A DNA stretch of 64,000 bases from Oscillospiraceae bacterium (GCA_015068245.1 SVKU01000008.1:22628-86627); one strand, 5' to 3'; counted from the first letter of the stretch, positions 25,274-35,598 are shown. Notes: generated by a model not told the origin, from the sequence alone. Program-made: numbers and translations.

Positions 25274-26902
25274 TTAGCCAATTTTCCAGTTCCAGACAGG
25301 AACGTTGCGGCGGGCGATTTCGATAAGGTCGTCGGTGACGTTGCCCAGCTCGGAAGAATAAACATAGTTCTGCTTCTTGCCGGCCAGCCAGATGGCAGGC
25401 TGCTGCTGATACAGATAATCATAGAACTCATTGATGAGCTGAGCTCTTACTTCTTCATCCAGTTCGCTGGCGATGAGATCCTTCATGGTATCGTATGCGG
25501 TATCAACAAGGCTCAGGACGGTACGGTCGGAAGCGCTGATGATATCGTTGCGGCTCATGGGATCGGGAGTGATGCCGTAGATGATGAGGCCGCCGTCGTA
25601 GGTGCCTTCTTCACCGGCTTTAAGGTCTGCCATCATGGTGGAGGCATCGATGGTTACGATCTCAACCTCGAAACCTGCGGCTTCAAGATCCTGACCTATC
25701 AGAACACCGATCTCACCACGCTGACCTGCTGCGGGAGCAGCAAGGACAAACTTGCCGTCGTAGCCGTCTGCCTTGGCTTCTGCCAGAAGCTTCTTGGCGT
25801 ATTCCACATTGTAGTTATACTTGAGGTCAGCGGGATAATACTTGTTGGATTCGGTGATGTACAGTTCCATGGGAGTTGCAAGGCTGACTTCGGATTCGCC
25901 GGTCAGCAGGGTGCAGATGTTGTCCTTGTTGATGGCATAGTTGACAGCCTGGCGGATTCTGGGATCGTTAACGATGGTGTTGTTGATGGCGATAACGTAA
26001 ACCTGAGTTGCTTCGTCACGCATATCCATGGTGATGCCCTCGGAGCCGTTCATGGCAAGAGCTTCGTCGTTGGCAATGGGAGAGTATGCGATATCGATCT
26101 CGCCGGTCAGCATGGCGGAGGAAGCAGAAGCAGCGTCGGTCTGCTTGAAAATCATGGTGTTCCAGTTGGCATCGCCCATGTGATAGGCTTCGTTTCTGGC
26201 AAGGGTCAGTTCGGTGGCATCGGCAGTCTGGCTGACGAACTTTGCGGGACCGGAGCCAATGGGAGCGGACCAGAATTCGTTGGTCAGCATTTCAGCCACG
26301 GGAATGTCTTTCAGCTTTGCGCTGGGCAGAACAACCATGAAATAGGAGTTGCTCATCAGGAAGGACTCCATATTGGTGACCTGCTTGAAGGTCAGCTGCA
26401 GAGTGTAGTCGTCCACGGCAACGGCTGCCAGAGAGTTTTCGGAAGTTTCAACACCGGCTTCATCGGTGCCTTCAAAAACGCTCATAAGGCTCTGGTCGCT
26501 GAAACCTACGCCTTCCTTGGTCAGAAGCTGGAGGCTCCACACCCAGTCAGCGGCGGTAACGGCAGTTCCGTCGTGGAACTTGGCATTTTTGTTCAGGTTG
26601 AAGGTGATGGTCTTGCCATCTTCGCTCATGGTCCAGCTGTCGGCGCCGCGGGGCTCAATGTTGCCCTCAACGTCAATATAAACCAGCTGGTCATAGAGCA
26701 TGCTGATGATAATGCTGTTGTAGTAGTTGGTGTTGTTGAAAGGCAGCAGGCCTGACCACAGAGTGCTCATGCCCCAGACGATTGTACCGTCTGAAGAAGT
26801 ACCGGCAGCTGCGCCTTCTTCGGCGGTTTTGTCGGCGCATCCGGCAAGAAGAATGCCGAGCATCATAACAAGAACCAGAAGAAAACTTATCTTTCTCTTC
26901 AT
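25274..26902 (-). CDS. Oligopeptide/dipeptide ABC transporter binding lipoprotein
   Basis: This 542-residue family 5 solute-binding protein captures peptides or related ligands outside the membrane. Lipobox LLAGC is at about residues 18-22, after a basic signal peptide. The mature part shows PRGADSWTMSEDGKTITFNL, KFHDGTAVTAADWVWSLQLL and RIRQAVNYAINKDNICTLL, all hallmarks of the family. It is the last gene of a minus-strand operon behind two permeases and two ATPases, which is unusual since the binding protein is most often first or near the first. No ligand can be assigned. Confidence 0.93.
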   Translation of the reverse strand: MKRKISFLLVLVMMLGILLAGCADKTAEEGAAAGTSSDGTIVWGMSTLWSGLLPFNNTNYYNSIIISMLYDQLVYIDVEGNIEPRGADSWTMSEDGKTITFNLNKNAKFHDGTAVTAADWVWSLQLLTKEGVGFSDQSLMSVFEGTDEAGVETSENSLAAVAVDDYTLQLTFKQVTNMESFLMSNSYFMVVLPSAKLKDIPVAEMLTNEFWSAPIGSGPAKFVSQTADATELTLARNEAYHMGDANWNTMIFKQTDAASASSAMLTGEIDIAYSPIANDEALAMNGSEGITMDMRDEATQVYVIAINNTIVNDPRIRQAVNYAINKDNICTLLTGESEVSLATPMELYITESNKYYPADLKYNYNVEYAKKLLAEAKADGYDGKFVLAAPAAGQRGEIGVLIGQDLEAAGFEVEIVTIDASTMMADLKAGEEGTYDGGLIIYGITPDPMSRNDIISASDRTVLSLVDTAYDTMKDLIASELDEEVRAQLINEFYDYLYQQQPAIWLAGKKQNYVYSSELGNVTDDLIEIARRNVPVWNWKIG

Positions 26903-26963
26903 TGACTTTTCCTCACTTCATTGATTTTTATTTTAGAAAGCACGAATGTGCTGATTCTACGTT

Positions 26964-27935
26964 TTATTTAGCTGCAAAGTGGCATCTGACACAGTGTCCG
27001 TCAGCCAATTCAACCATTTCCGGTTCCTTTTGCCTGCACAAGGGCTGAGCTTTGGGGCAGCGGGTGTGGAACCGGCAGCCGGTGGGCGGATCGAGGGGGC
27101 TTGGTACGTCGCCCTGCAGGACGATGCGGTCTTTTTTTGCGTCCACATCAGGAATGGGAATGGCAGACAGCAGAGCCTGAGTGTATGGGTGTGCCGCATT
27201 TTCAAAGATATCGGTTTTCGAACCGATCTCCACTATCCTGCCGAGATACATGACTGCCACACGGTCGCACACATATCGCACCACACTGAGGTCGTGGGAG
27301 ATGAACAGATATGCAGGGCCGAAATCCTGCTGCATCTTTTTCATCAGATTCAGCACCTGTGAACGAACCGATGCGTCCAAAGCTGAAACAGGCTCGTCGC
27401 AAACCACGAAAGAGGGCTGAAGTATCATCGCCCGGGCTATTACGGCTCTCTGGCGCTGACCGCCGGACATTTCGTGGGGATATTTGTGTATCTGTTCCTC
27501 TGCAAGACCAACATAGGACAGCAATCGGCGCACTTTTTCGGCACGCTCGTCCTCCGTCCCGATTTTAAACACGTCCAGCGGTGCTTTGACCGACTGGAAT
27601 ACAGTCATTCTGGGATTCAAAGACGAATATGGGTCCTGAAATATCATCTGCAGCTTTTGGCGGTAGGGACGCAGCTGCTTAAAAGGCAGGTTTTGAATCT
27701 GCTGTCCTTCAAACTCTATGGTTCCCTCCGTCACATCATACAGCCTTAGCAGGCATCGTCCGAGGGTGGATTTTCCGCAGCCGGACTCGCCTACCAAACC
27801 AAGGGCTTCTCCGGGGTAGACGTCAAGGTCAACGCCGTCCACCGCCTTGAGGTACACCCGCTTGTCTTTCAGCAGGCTGGATTTTGCCACAAAATGCTTT
27901 TTCAGTCCTTTAGCGGAAATGACAGGCTCATTCAC
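26964..27935 (-). CDS. oppF: Oligopeptide ABC transporter ATPase, OppF-type
   Basis: This 323-residue ATPase powers peptide import together with the upstream ATPase. It has Walker [19 protein letters not shown], signature [16 protein letters not shown], Walker [16 protein letters not shown], the H-loop FISHDLSVV and the C-terminal oligo/dipeptide-transporter extension with cysteines ([18 protein letters not shown]). The start is placed at GTG 27935 with GGAGG 8 bases before; it overlaps the upstream ATPase end by 8 bases. Confidence 0.92.
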   Translation of the reverse strand: MNEPVISAKGLKKHFVAKSSLLKDKRVYLKAVDGVDLDVYPGEALGLVGESGCGKSTLGRCLLRLYDVTEGTIEFEGQQIQNLPFKQLRPYRQKLQMIFQDPYSSLNPRMTVFQSVKAPLDVFKIGTEDERAEKVRRLLSYVGLAEEQIHKYPHEMSGGQRQRAVIARAMILQPSFVVCDEPVSALDASVRSQVLNLMKKMQQDFGPAYLFISHDLSVVRYVCDRVAVMYLGRIVEIGSKTDIFENAAHPYTQALLSAIPIPDVDAKKDRIVLQGDVPSPLDPPTGCRFHTRCPKAQPLCRQKEPEMVELADGHCVRCHFAAK

Positions 27936-28908
27936 CGGCTTCACCTCCGTCGTACAAATGGCACCTTACCTTGCGTCCGTCAAGTTCACGAAGCTGAGGT
28001 TTTGACGTGCTGCACTTTTCCATGCACTTTTCGCATCTGGGCGCAAAACGGCAGCCGGGCATTTCCTGCCCCGCAGGAGGAACGGTACCATCTATTGAGT
28101 AAAGCTCATCGCTGTCACGGTCAAGCCGTGGCAGTGAACGCAGCAGTCCTTGAGTGTAGGGATGCTTTGGGTCTTTGAAAATATCCCTCACCGGTGCGTA
28201 TTCCACAACCTCACCGGCGTACATGACCATAACGTAGTCTGCCATATCGGCTACAACGCCCATATCGTGGGTGATTAGCAGAACAGCAGCGTTAAGGTCG
28301 CTTTCAAGTTTCTTTATCAGTTCAAGCACCTGCGCCTGAATGGTAACGTCAAGTGCTGTGGTAGGTTCGTCGGCAATCAGCACCTGCGGCCGGGACGACA
28401 AGGCCATAGCTATCATAACACGCTGGGTCATGCCGCCGGACAGCTCGTGGGGATAGTTTTTCATTCGGCGTTCCGGGTCGGATACGCCGACTTTTTTAAG
28501 CAGTTCCACAGACTTTTCCCATGCGTCCTTTTTGCTGATCTGCTCATTTGCCTGCAGCATCTCCACCAGCTGGGCGCCTATTTTGTGGACAGGGTTAAGG
28601 GAGGTTATGGGGTCCTGAAATATCATGGCGATCTTTTTGCCCCGGATATCCCTCATCTGTTTGTCTGAAAGGCCGGTCAGTTCAACGCCTTCAAGACGTA
28701 TGCTGCCGGAAGTTACTTCACCGGTGGCTCTTGGCAGCAGCCCCATAATGGCGGAAGCCGTTACGGATTTGCCGCAGCCGGATTCGCCCACAATGCCAAG
28801 AATGGTTCCGCTGTCGACGGAAAAGGTCACGTCCCGGATAGCAGTCTGTTTTATTTTTTTGTCTGCCTTAAAGGCAACGCTGAGGTTTTCCACTTCAAGA
28901 ACAGGCAT
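27928..28908 (-). CDS. oppD: Oligopeptide ABC transporter ATPase, OppD-type
   Basis: This 326-residue ATPase has Walker [19 protein letters not shown], signature [15 protein letters not shown] (the usual M variant of this subfamily), Walker [16 protein letters not shown], an [12 protein letters not shown]-loop and the cysteine-bearing C-terminus ([16 protein letters not shown]). The start ATG at 28908 has AGGAG 8 bases upstream. It lies 10 bases after the permease gene and overlaps oppF. Confidence 0.93.
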   Translation of the reverse strand: MPVLEVENLSVAFKADKKIKQTAIRDVTFSVDSGTILGIVGESGCGKSVTASAIMGLLPRATGEVTSGSIRLEGVELTGLSDKQMRDIRGKKIAMIFQDPITSLNPVHKIGAQLVEMLQANEQISKKDAWEKSVELLKKVGVSDPERRMKNYPHELSGGMTQRVMIAMALSSRPQVLIADEPTTALDVTIQAQVLELIKKLESDLNAAVLLITHDMGVVADMADYVMVMYAGEVVEYAPVRDIFKDPKHPYTQGLLRSLPRLDRDSDELYSIDGTVPPAGQEMPGCRFAPRCEKCMEKCSTSKPQLRELDGRKVRCHLYDGGEAGE

Positions 28909-28918
28909 CGGTTTACTC

Positions 28919-29761
28919 CTATACTCGTTTAAGTTTGGGGTCGAGAGCATCTCTTATGCCTTCGCCCACAAAGTTTATGCACACAATGGTGACTATCAGA
29001 CACAGTCCCGCAGGTATCCATATCCACCAGCGTGAACTGAGCACAACGATATTGTTGGCCGCCTGAATAATGTTGCCCCATGAGGATTCGGGAGGCTGAA
29101 CACCTGCACCAAGAAAGCTGAGTCCCGACTCCATTATCATGGCCTGAGAGATGCGAAAAGCGAGACTCATCCAAAGAGGTGACACAGCGTTAGGCAGTAT
29201 ATACCGCCACAAAATGACCGAATTTCTTGTTCCGATGGTTTTGGCTGCCAGAACGTATTCCTTTTCCCGTTCCGACAGAACATTGGCACTGAGCAGTCTT
29301 GCCACAGCGGGCCAGCCCAGCACACCGATAATAACGGTTATGCTCCAGACCGATGAGCCGAACAGGGCTACCACGACCAGAATAAGCACCATGGATGGGA
29401 AAGACATGAACATATCCGCAATCCGCATGATGACAGTGGAGAAAAACCCGCGGTAATAGCCTGCCAGCAGTCCCAGCGGCAAACCAATAAGCACGCTGAT
29501 TATGGTTGAGCCCACACCGATAAACAGGGAGTTTCTGCCGCCATAAACAAGACGGGCAAAAATGTCGCGGCCAAGAGTGTCTGTGCCGAGGATATGGGCA
29601 TCGGAGGGTGCTTTGTTCATGCTGAGCACATCGGAAGTGTAGGGGTCAAGCTCCATAAAAACCGGCAGCAGCAAAATTGCCAGCAGTTCCAACGCCAGAA
29701 TCACAAGGCATACGGCAGCCGCTTTATGCTTTATTAGATTTTTGAAAAACCCGTTGTTCAT
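28919..29761 (-). CDS. oppC: Oligopeptide ABC transporter permease, OppC/DppC-type
   Basis: This 280-residue permease has an N-terminal helix (AAAVCLVILALELLAILLLPVF), a periplasm-facing loop with DAHILGTDTLGRDIFARLVY and the transport-family EAA-type motif (VLSEREKEYVLAAKTIG with RYILPNAVSPLWM). The start ATG at 29761 has an AGGTG 6 bases away; a GTG 3 codons upstream abuts the previous stop codon. Confidence 0.92.
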   Translation of the reverse strand: MNNGFFKNLIKHKAAAVCLVILALELLAILLLPVFMELDPYTSDVLSMNKAPSDAHILGTDTLGRDIFARLVYGGRNSLFIGVGSTIISVLIGLPLGLLAGYYRGFFSTVIMRIADMFMSFPSMVLILVVVALFGSSVWSITVIIGVLGWPAVARLLSANVLSEREKEYVLAAKTIGTRNSVILWRYILPNAVSPLWMSLAFRISQAMIMESGLSFLGAGVQPPESSWGNIIQAANNIVVLSSRWWIWIPAGLCLIVTIVCINFVGEGIRDALDPKLKRV

Positions 29762-29770
29762 TGGCGGCAC

Positions 29771-30733
29771 CTATTCCAGAGTGATTTTGGGGTCGAGATA
29801 TGCATACAGCACATCAAGCAATATGTTCACCACCAGTACGGTGATGGAAATGAGCACGGTTATACCCATAATAAGGTTGTAGTCACGGGTGTCGATGGCG
29901 GTCATCATCAGGCTGCCTATACCCGGCCAGCCGAATATCTGCTCGGTCACGACCGCACCGCCGATAAGGAACGGCACATTCATGCCGATGGTGGTCACAA
30001 TAGGTATCCATGCATTTCTTAAAGCGTGTCTTACCATCACCCGAAACTCGCTGATACCCTTGCTGCGGGCAGTTTTTATGTACTCTTCGTTCATTACTTC
30101 CAGCACGCTGCCTCTTGTCTGCTTCAGGTAGTTGCCCATAAGCTGAACGCACAGCACTATAACAGGCAGCACCAGATGGCGGCACAGGTCGGCAAAGCTC
30201 GCTTCAGCACCGGTGGTATACATGCCCTGAGACGGCAGCCACTGGAGCTTTACAGCAAATATGTAAATGACGATAAGTCCCATGAAGAAGTTCGGCACGG
30301 ACGCACCGATAAAGGTGATGACCGTGGAAAGATTATCCCAGACGGAATATGGCTTATAAGCAGACATTACGCCCAGCGGTATGGAAATCAACACCGACAG
30401 CACAAGAGATGTCAGCGTAAGTATAAGGGTCGGCCCAATGCGGGCAGAGATCATTGCCGCAACCGACTGGGACGTATAAGAGGAATATCCCAAATCACCG
30501 GACAGGGTCTTTCCAAGCCACATAAAGTAACGGACAATGATCGGTTTGTCCAGATTATGAGCAATAACGGCAGCTTCATACGCTTCCTTTGTCATGTTGC
30601 CTTCGCCGGCCATGATGTCCACCACGCTGCCGGGAGCAAGGCAGGAAAAGGTATATACCACCACGGTTATGCCCAGAAAAATGGGGATAGCTACCAATAT
30701 TCGCTTTATAATGAATTTAAGCATCTTTGGCAT
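29771..30733 (-). CDS. oppB: Oligopeptide ABC transporter permease, OppB/DppB-type
   Basis: This 320-residue permease begins with the family pattern FIIKRILVAIPIFLGITVVVYTF and carries YTSQSVAAMISARIGPTL, a GASVPNFFMGLIVIYIF helix, and the EAA motif EEYIKTARSKGISEFRVMVRHALRNAWIP. It is the first gene of the operon; a ribosome site AAGGATAACT precedes the ATG, and a promoter lies about 30 bases upstream. Confidence 0.92.
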   Translation of the reverse strand: MPKMLKFIIKRILVAIPIFLGITVVVYTFSCLAPGSVVDIMAGEGNMTKEAYEAAVIAHNLDKPIIVRYFMWLGKTLSGDLGYSSYTSQSVAAMISARIGPTLILTLTSLVLSVLISIPLGVMSAYKPYSVWDNLSTVITFIGASVPNFFMGLIVIYIFAVKLQWLPSQGMYTTGAEASFADLCRHLVLPVIVLCVQLMGNYLKQTRGSVLEVMNEEYIKTARSKGISEFRVMVRHALRNAWIPIVTTIGMNVPFLIGGAVVTEQIFGWPGIGSLMMTAIDTRDYNLIMGITVLISITVLVVNILLDVLYAYLDPKITLE

Positions 30734-30764
30734 AAGCAGTTATCCTTTGAAAGTTATCCTTTTC

Positions 30765-30793
30765 ATTTTAATAAAGATTTATTAAGAATTCAA
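30765..30793 (-). promoter_or_regulatory. Promoter of the oligopeptide transporter operon
   Basis: TTGAAT (30788-30793), a 17-bp spacer and TAAAAT (30765-30770) on the minus strand lie about 32 bases upstream of the oppB start. Confidence 0.65.
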
Positions 30794-30861
30794 CCTTTTA
30801 GTCGAAAATGATAGTCAAGTGGCGAAATAGAGCACATACTAACACTTCGTTGGTTTGCTTT

Positions 30862-31143
30862 TGAGGTGGGAATACGTTACGTTGAGTGTTGTAGGGGCGG
30901 TCTTTGACCGCCCGCGGGCGAGGAAACGTCGCCCCTACGGCGTGATACGCTACGTCGTGCGTGGTCGACGGCGGGAGCAGAAGCCCAAGGATTCGGCATT
31001 GCCGAATCCTAACGAAGTTCGCTTTGCGAACTTTACCCGCCCTACGGAGTAAAATGCTGCATTGTGCGTTGTAGGGGCGGTCTTTGACCGCCCGCAAATG
31101 CCTGTCATTTCGAAATGCAGCTTGCTGCCTGAGAAATGACAGC
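30862..31143. repeat. Repeat block 2: palindromic modules
   Basis: The gap between the peptide transporter and the MacB-like system is repeat-filled. Modules include GGGCGGTCTTTGACCGCCC (twice), GGGCGAGGAAACGTCGCCC, a GATTCGGCATTGCCGAATC palindrome, GAAGTTCGCTTTGCGAACTT and a CTGTCATTTC/GAAATGACAG hairpin near 31100-31140. They are joined by the same ACGTYRCGTTGTGCGT-type linkers as block 1. The 126-residue open frame across it on the minus strand is not a gene. Confidence 0.8.
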
Positions 31144-31174
31144 GTAAGTGCAGTGCATGGTTTCGACCACATCA

Positions 31175-32062
31175 TCACTTTTCCGGCGGGGTGATAATTA
31201 TCCTTCCGTTCTCCACGGTCATTTTGACACGGCTGCCGTCAATACCTGTCTGCGCCAGCATTTCGGAAGGCACCTGCAGGCGGTTTGCCCTGTCCAGCAC
31301 GGCATATTCTTCGTGACTGCTGCCGTCAAAGAGGGATGCTTCCTGCAGTCTGTCAAGATAATCCGATTTCATAATGCGTTCGGAGCTTATCTTGCCGTCC
31401 CTGATGGACACCACCCGCTCCACCTTGCCTGCAACGGACATATCATGGGTAACTATTACGATAGTCAGCCCAAGCTCCCTGTTCAGCCGCTTGAAGGTAT
31501 CGAAAATATACGCTGCCGTTTTGGGGTCAACAGAGCCTGTAGGCTCGTCGGCCAGCAGTATCTTCGGGTCGTTGGCAAGGGCGATGGCTATTGCTATTCT
31601 CTGCTGCTCACCGCCGGACAGCTGGCTGAGCCGGTTGTCCTTCTTGTGGCTCATACCAACCAGTTCCAGCAGGTATTCCGCCCTTTGCTTTTTCTCTTTT
31701 TCCGTTGTGAACAGCATGGGCATCATCACGTTCTGCAGTGCTGTAAGGTAGGATATCAGGTTTCGGGCATTGTTCTGCCAGACAAATCCCACGGTGTTGC
31801 GTTTGTACTGCACCAGTTCCGCTTCGGAAAACTTGAAAAGGTCTTTACCGTCGACATACAGTCTGCCTGCGGTAGGCCGGTCAAGTCCGCCTATCATATT
31901 CAAAAAGGTGGATTTACCACTGCCGCTGTTGCCGATAATTGCCATCAGTTCACCGGGTCTGACCTTGCAGTCAAGCCCCTGCAGTGCCATAACTTCGATA
32001 TCTTCCGTCTTGTAGATTTTTACAAGGTTGTCACATTCGATGATATATTCCTGCTCGCTCAT
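31175..32062 (-). CDS. MacB-type ABC ATPase with AbrB-like C-terminal domain
   Basis: This 295-residue protein is an ATPase of the LolD/MacB class. Walker A is GNSGSGKSTFLNMIGG, the signature is LSGGEQQRIAIAIALA, Walker B is ILLADEPTGSVDPKT and the H-loop is IVTHDMSVAG. Residues about 250-295 form an extra domain reading YAVLDRANRLQVPSEM, followed by VKMTVENGRIIITPPEK, which strongly resembles the swapped-hairpin AbrB/SpoVT DNA-binding fold. It overlaps the upstream ATPase by 4 bases and is the last gene of the operon. Whether the extra domain binds DNA or just dimerises the ATPase is unknown. Confidence 0.88.
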   Translation of the reverse strand: MSEQEYIIECDNLVKIYKTEDIEVMALQGLDCKVRPGELMAIIGNSGSGKSTFLNMIGGLDRPTAGRLYVDGKDLFKFSEAELVQYKRNTVGFVWQNNARNLISYLTALQNVMMPMLFTTEKEKKQRAEYLLELVGMSHKKDNRLSQLSGGEQQRIAIAIALANDPKILLADEPTGSVDPKTAAYIFDTFKRLNRELGLTIVIVTHDMSVAGKVERVVSIRDGKISSERIMKSDYLDRLQEASLFDGSSHEEYAVLDRANRLQVPSEMLAQTGIDGSRVKMTVENGRIIITPPEK

Positions 32063-32736
32063 AGCTTCAACTCCCCGTCTTCAAGCTCATATACGCAGTC
32101 GCCTATCTCCATAAATCCCGTGTCATGGGTGGTCATTACGATGGTGATGTTCTGGGAAGCGTTCAGTTCCTTGAATATTTTGACCACCGAGATAGCCGTG
32201 TTGGTATCCAGTTCGCCTGTGGGTTCGTCGGCAAAGACGATGCCCGGTCTGTGGGCGATGGCTCTGGCAATGGCAACACGCTGCTGCTCACCGCCGGAAA
32301 GCTCCTGGGGCATATGGTTGACACGTTTTGAAAGTCCAACCATGTCAAGACATTCCAGCGCCCGGTTTTTTCTGTCTCCCTCGTAACCGCCAAGGCGAAG
32401 AGCATATTCAACATTTTCGTAAGCAGTCATTATGGGGATAAGAGCAACCGACTGAAACACGAAGCCTATAGAGCTTCTTCTGAGCTTTGTTTTTTCTGCG
32501 TCAGTCAGTTTTTGCAGGCTTTCTCCTCTGAGCAGCACTTCGCCCTCGGTGGGATCGTCAAGGGCTCCCATAATGTTCATAAGAGTTGTCTTACCGCTGC
32601 CGCTGCGTCCTTTAAGGATAGTCAGCTTGCCTTCGGGTATCTCCATGTCGATGCCTTTCAGCGCCCAAAACATGTCTCCATCGGGAGTTTTATAGCCTTT
32701 TTTAACAGCTTTGGCTGTCATAATAATATTGCTCAC
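32059..32736 (-). CDS. MacB-type ABC ATPase
   Basis: This 225-residue ATPase has Walker A GRSGSGKTTLMNIMGAL, signature LSGGEQQRVAIARAIA, Walker B IVFADEPTGELDTNTA and an MTTHDTGFME H-loop. No C-terminal extension is present, unlike the next gene. The start is GTG at 32736 with AAGGAG 8 bases upstream. It probably pairs with the second ATPase to energise the single large permease upstream, giving an asymmetric ATPase dimer. Confidence 0.9.
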   Translation of the reverse strand: MSNIIMTAKAVKKGYKTPDGDMFWALKGIDMEIPEGKLTILKGRSGSGKTTLMNIMGALDDPTEGEVLLRGESLQKLTDAEKTKLRRSSIGFVFQSVALIPIMTAYENVEYALRLGGYEGDRKNRALECLDMVGLSKRVNHMPQELSGGEQQRVAIARAIAHRPGIVFADEPTGELDTNTAISVVKIFKELNASQNITIVMTTHDTGFMEIGDCVYELEDGELKL

Positions 32737-32771
32737 TGTTAACACTCCTTTTTCAAAAAGGATAAATAATC

Positions 32772-35588
32772 TTAATCTTCACCAAGCTTCAGTGCCTGGG
32801 ATATCTTCATTTTCGATATCAGCGTACCAAGCACCGTCATGCACACTGCAATGACCACCGCCACCACTGCCAGCAGACGCACCATGTCGGCCGATTCGGA
32901 GACGATATGCAGCGGTATGACCGTATCGGTGGCGGCGTATGCCAGCTGCACCAGGGGAATATAAAGCTTCGATGCTATAACACCGACAGCAACACCAAAA
33001 ACGATAGACAGCCCCGATATCCACACCTGCTCGTTCACCAGCATGACGATGACTTCTTTCATAGTCATGCCCATGGCCCGGAAAATGCCGAACTGCAGTG
33101 ACCGGGAGTTGATGGACAGTATCCAGTAGATGAGGAAGCCCACAGAGCAGATAAGCAGCGTGACCACAAAGCTTACGGTAAGGATACCGTTGGTGCCCTG
33201 GAATATGGGGTCGTTCTTCAGCTGTATCAGCAGGGCTTTGGCGTCTGTGAATTTTTCCAGCTCAAGCTCGTTTTCCACAACGAAATCATAGATAAAGTCC
33301 GTATCCTCTGCGGTTTTTATCCAGACCTCATACGGTCTTACTCCCCAGCGGGAACGGAGATAATCATAATTGGACACGATAAGGAACCTGTTTTCCTCAG
33401 TCATAAGACCGTCTTTTCCCTCCACCTGAACAGAGCTGTTGTAGGTGGGGAAATAGTCCACAAATCCATATATGATGCCTCTGGCAAAGTCTCCGCCGGA
33501 GTTTTTGTAGTTGATAACATCGCCCAGCTCATATCCGTAAAGCTCGTGGAAGTTTGCAGACACAAGTATGGCGTTGGGCGTCTGGGAAATGGCATTGAGG
33601 TAATTGTTGATGTGGGTGGGCAGCAGTTCGTCCTTGAACCAGGCTGTGTTGCCAAACTCCTGAGTATCTATCCCCATCAGCGTTACCTTTACGTTTCCGC
33701 CCATATCGTTGGTAACATTGACACTGCTGTTATCGTCGTACAGCACACGGGTAACACTGTCTGCCTGTTCCAGTTCCAGATACTTGCGGTAGTCCGGCTC
33801 AGTATAGGTAAGGTCGGTCATGCCAAGGGGGTCTTCCTCCACCGCCTGAGCGTTGTCTGACCAGACTTCTTTAATGACAATATCCGCACCCGCCATATAG
33901 TTGATGCGGTCCTCCTCGTTGGTGTTTACCGTTCTGGCAGTCTGAGCGTTGAATACGCCCATGGCAATGGTGACCACCATAAAAACGATTATGTACGCCT
34001 GAGAATTCTTCGTTCTCAGCACCCACAGGAAGGAGGAATACATGGACGGATTCCACCATTTTTTGCCCAGGTTATACACCAGCCATACCACTGCGGGAAT
34101 AATGCGGAACACCAGAAGTCCGCAGGCTATCATAAACAGCGACGAGCAAAGGAACAGCAGGGGATCAAGCCCCGCTCCCTCTGCCACTTTCTGCGCAAGG
34201 ACATCTTTTTGACCGTTGAAGGAATACAGCCCGTAGAGCGACAGTGCCAGCAGCACCACGTCCAGATACAGCTTTTGCCAAAAGGGCTTTGCCTTAACGC
34301 TTTTGCTGCGCTTATGGGCAACGATAGACACGTCGGCATATTTGAACACCGGCAGCACCATGGCGCAGATGCTCAACAGCGCAGCCGCCAATGCGTAAAG
34401 CAGCACTTCGCCTGTGATCTCCACTTTCAGTGCCTGGCGGGATACAAATTCCAAAAACGCATTGGAGGAGCCTACCATCTGGCATATCATCATTGCCAGC
34501 GGAACGCCCACAATAAAGCACACGGCTGCCACAAGAAGGCTCTGAATAAGGTATATGCGGATTATCTGACCTTTGCCTGCTCCACGGCTTTTGATAACGG
34601 ATATCTCATTTTGCTCCTGATCCAGCATCTGGCGGGACACCATGAATACAAAGGCTGCCAGCAGCGCATACAGAGGCACGCTGAGTATCCGCAATGTGAC
34701 GGAAACTCTTGTGGATTCTTCCAGATAAACCTCAATGATATCCGCAAAGTAGTCGTTATAGCTGTGGCTGTATTCGTTGAGGAAAGTCTCCCGATAATTG
34801 CGGGAAATGTTCATTATTTTTTCGCAGTTGTCCACGGTGAAATCGTTGTAATCCATCACCGAAAACCACAGTCCACGCACACCGGAACCTTTTGTTGCGC
34901 TGCTGAGAAACAGCTTGTTGAAAGCGGTTTCGGATATCATTATATCCCTGTAATAGCTGTCAGGTCCCTTGTACCAGTAATCGTCCTCGGCGTCTGAATT
35001 CTCATAAACGCCGGTTATTTTCAGTTTCAGGCATTCTCCGTTGGTGAACTTGAACGTAGGCATTTCAAGAGTTTCGCCCACCAGCAGGTTCCGGGTAACA
35101 AGACACTTCTGGCTGACGATAGCCTTGACAGTGCCGTCCTGAGCGATGGCATCGTCGTACAGTTCGCCGGATATGATGCTGATATGATCTTCAATATCCT
35201 TGAGGTATCCTATACGGAACTCCTTTTCCTTGCTGTCCCCTTCTCTTTCCAGCTGCGGTTCCAGAGCAACGCTGTCGAGATAAAGGTTTTCAATGACATG
35301 GAGGGCTTCAACGCCGAACTCGTCATCGATATTGTTTATCATTTCCCTGTCGGCATAGAAGTTTTCCAGTCCGCCGGAACCTACCGATGAATACAGATGC
35401 ACAACGCTGGGGTATTTGCCGTTGTCCGTAACATACTGCTTCATATCGTTGTTCAGCATACGGGACAAGGCTGCTTTTGTATACATGGGGCTGGAGGCCG
35501 CTATGGAGATAAGCAGCAGGTTGCCTATAAGCAGGCTTACAACAAGCCACTTGCGGCACTTCATTTTTTGCAGAACGAATTGCAGCAT
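32772..35588 (-). CDS. Large FtsX-domain permease of a MacB-like transporter
   Basis: This 938-residue protein has an N-terminal anchor (LVVSLLIGNLLLISIAASSPMYTKA), a long extracytoplasmic region (residues about 40-280), an FtsX four-helix core, a second large extracytoplasmic loop (residues about 560-800) and another helix set (GTNGILTVSFVVTLLICSVGFLIYWIL and AVVAVVIAVCMTVLGTLI). Two FtsX halves in one chain mean it can serve as the entire membrane part. The start has AGGAGG upstream. It follows three adaptor lipoproteins and precedes two ATPases. Its substrate is unknown; peptide or lipid efflux or mechanotransmission are known roles in the class. Confidence 0.87.
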   Translation of the reverse strand: MLQFVLQKMKCRKWLVVSLLIGNLLLISIAASSPMYTKAALSRMLNNDMKQYVTDNGKYPSVVHLYSSVGSGGLENFYADREMINNIDDEFGVEALHVIENLYLDSVALEPQLEREGDSKEKEFRIGYLKDIEDHISIISGELYDDAIAQDGTVKAIVSQKCLVTRNLLVGETLEMPTFKFTNGECLKLKITGVYENSDAEDDYWYKGPDSYYRDIMISETAFNKLFLSSATKGSGVRGLWFSVMDYNDFTVDNCEKIMNISRNYRETFLNEYSHSYNDYFADIIEVYLEESTRVSVTLRILSVPLYALLAAFVFMVSRQMLDQEQNEISVIKSRGAGKGQIIRIYLIQSLLVAAVCFIVGVPLAMMICQMVGSSNAFLEFVSRQALKVEITGEVLLYALAAALLSICAMVLPVFKYADVSIVAHKRSKSVKAKPFWQKLYLDVVLLALSLYGLYSFNGQKDVLAQKVAEGAGLDPLLFLCSSLFMIACGLLVFRIIPAVVWLVYNLGKKWWNPSMYSSFLWVLRTKNSQAYIIVFMVVTIAMGVFNAQTARTVNTNEEDRINYMAGADIVIKEVWSDNAQAVEEDPLGMTDLTYTEPDYRKYLELEQADSVTRVLYDDNSSVNVTNDMGGNVKVTLMGIDTQEFGNTAWFKDELLPTHINNYLNAISQTPNAILVSANFHELYGYELGDVINYKNSGGDFARGIIYGFVDYFPTYNSSVQVEGKDGLMTEENRFLIVSNYDYLRSRWGVRPYEVWIKTAEDTDFIYDFVVENELELEKFTDAKALLIQLKNDPIFQGTNGILTVSFVVTLLICSVGFLIYWILSINSRSLQFGIFRAMGMTMKEVIVMLVNEQVWISGLSIVFGVAVGVIASKLYIPLVQLAYAATDTVIPLHIVSESADMVRLLAVVAVVIAVCMTVLGTLISKMKISQALKLGED

Positions 35589-35598
35589 ATCGGACCTC

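Noticed and set aside
30798..31178. A 126-residue open frame in repeat block 2
   Set aside because: Composed of the same repeat modules; it is not a gene.
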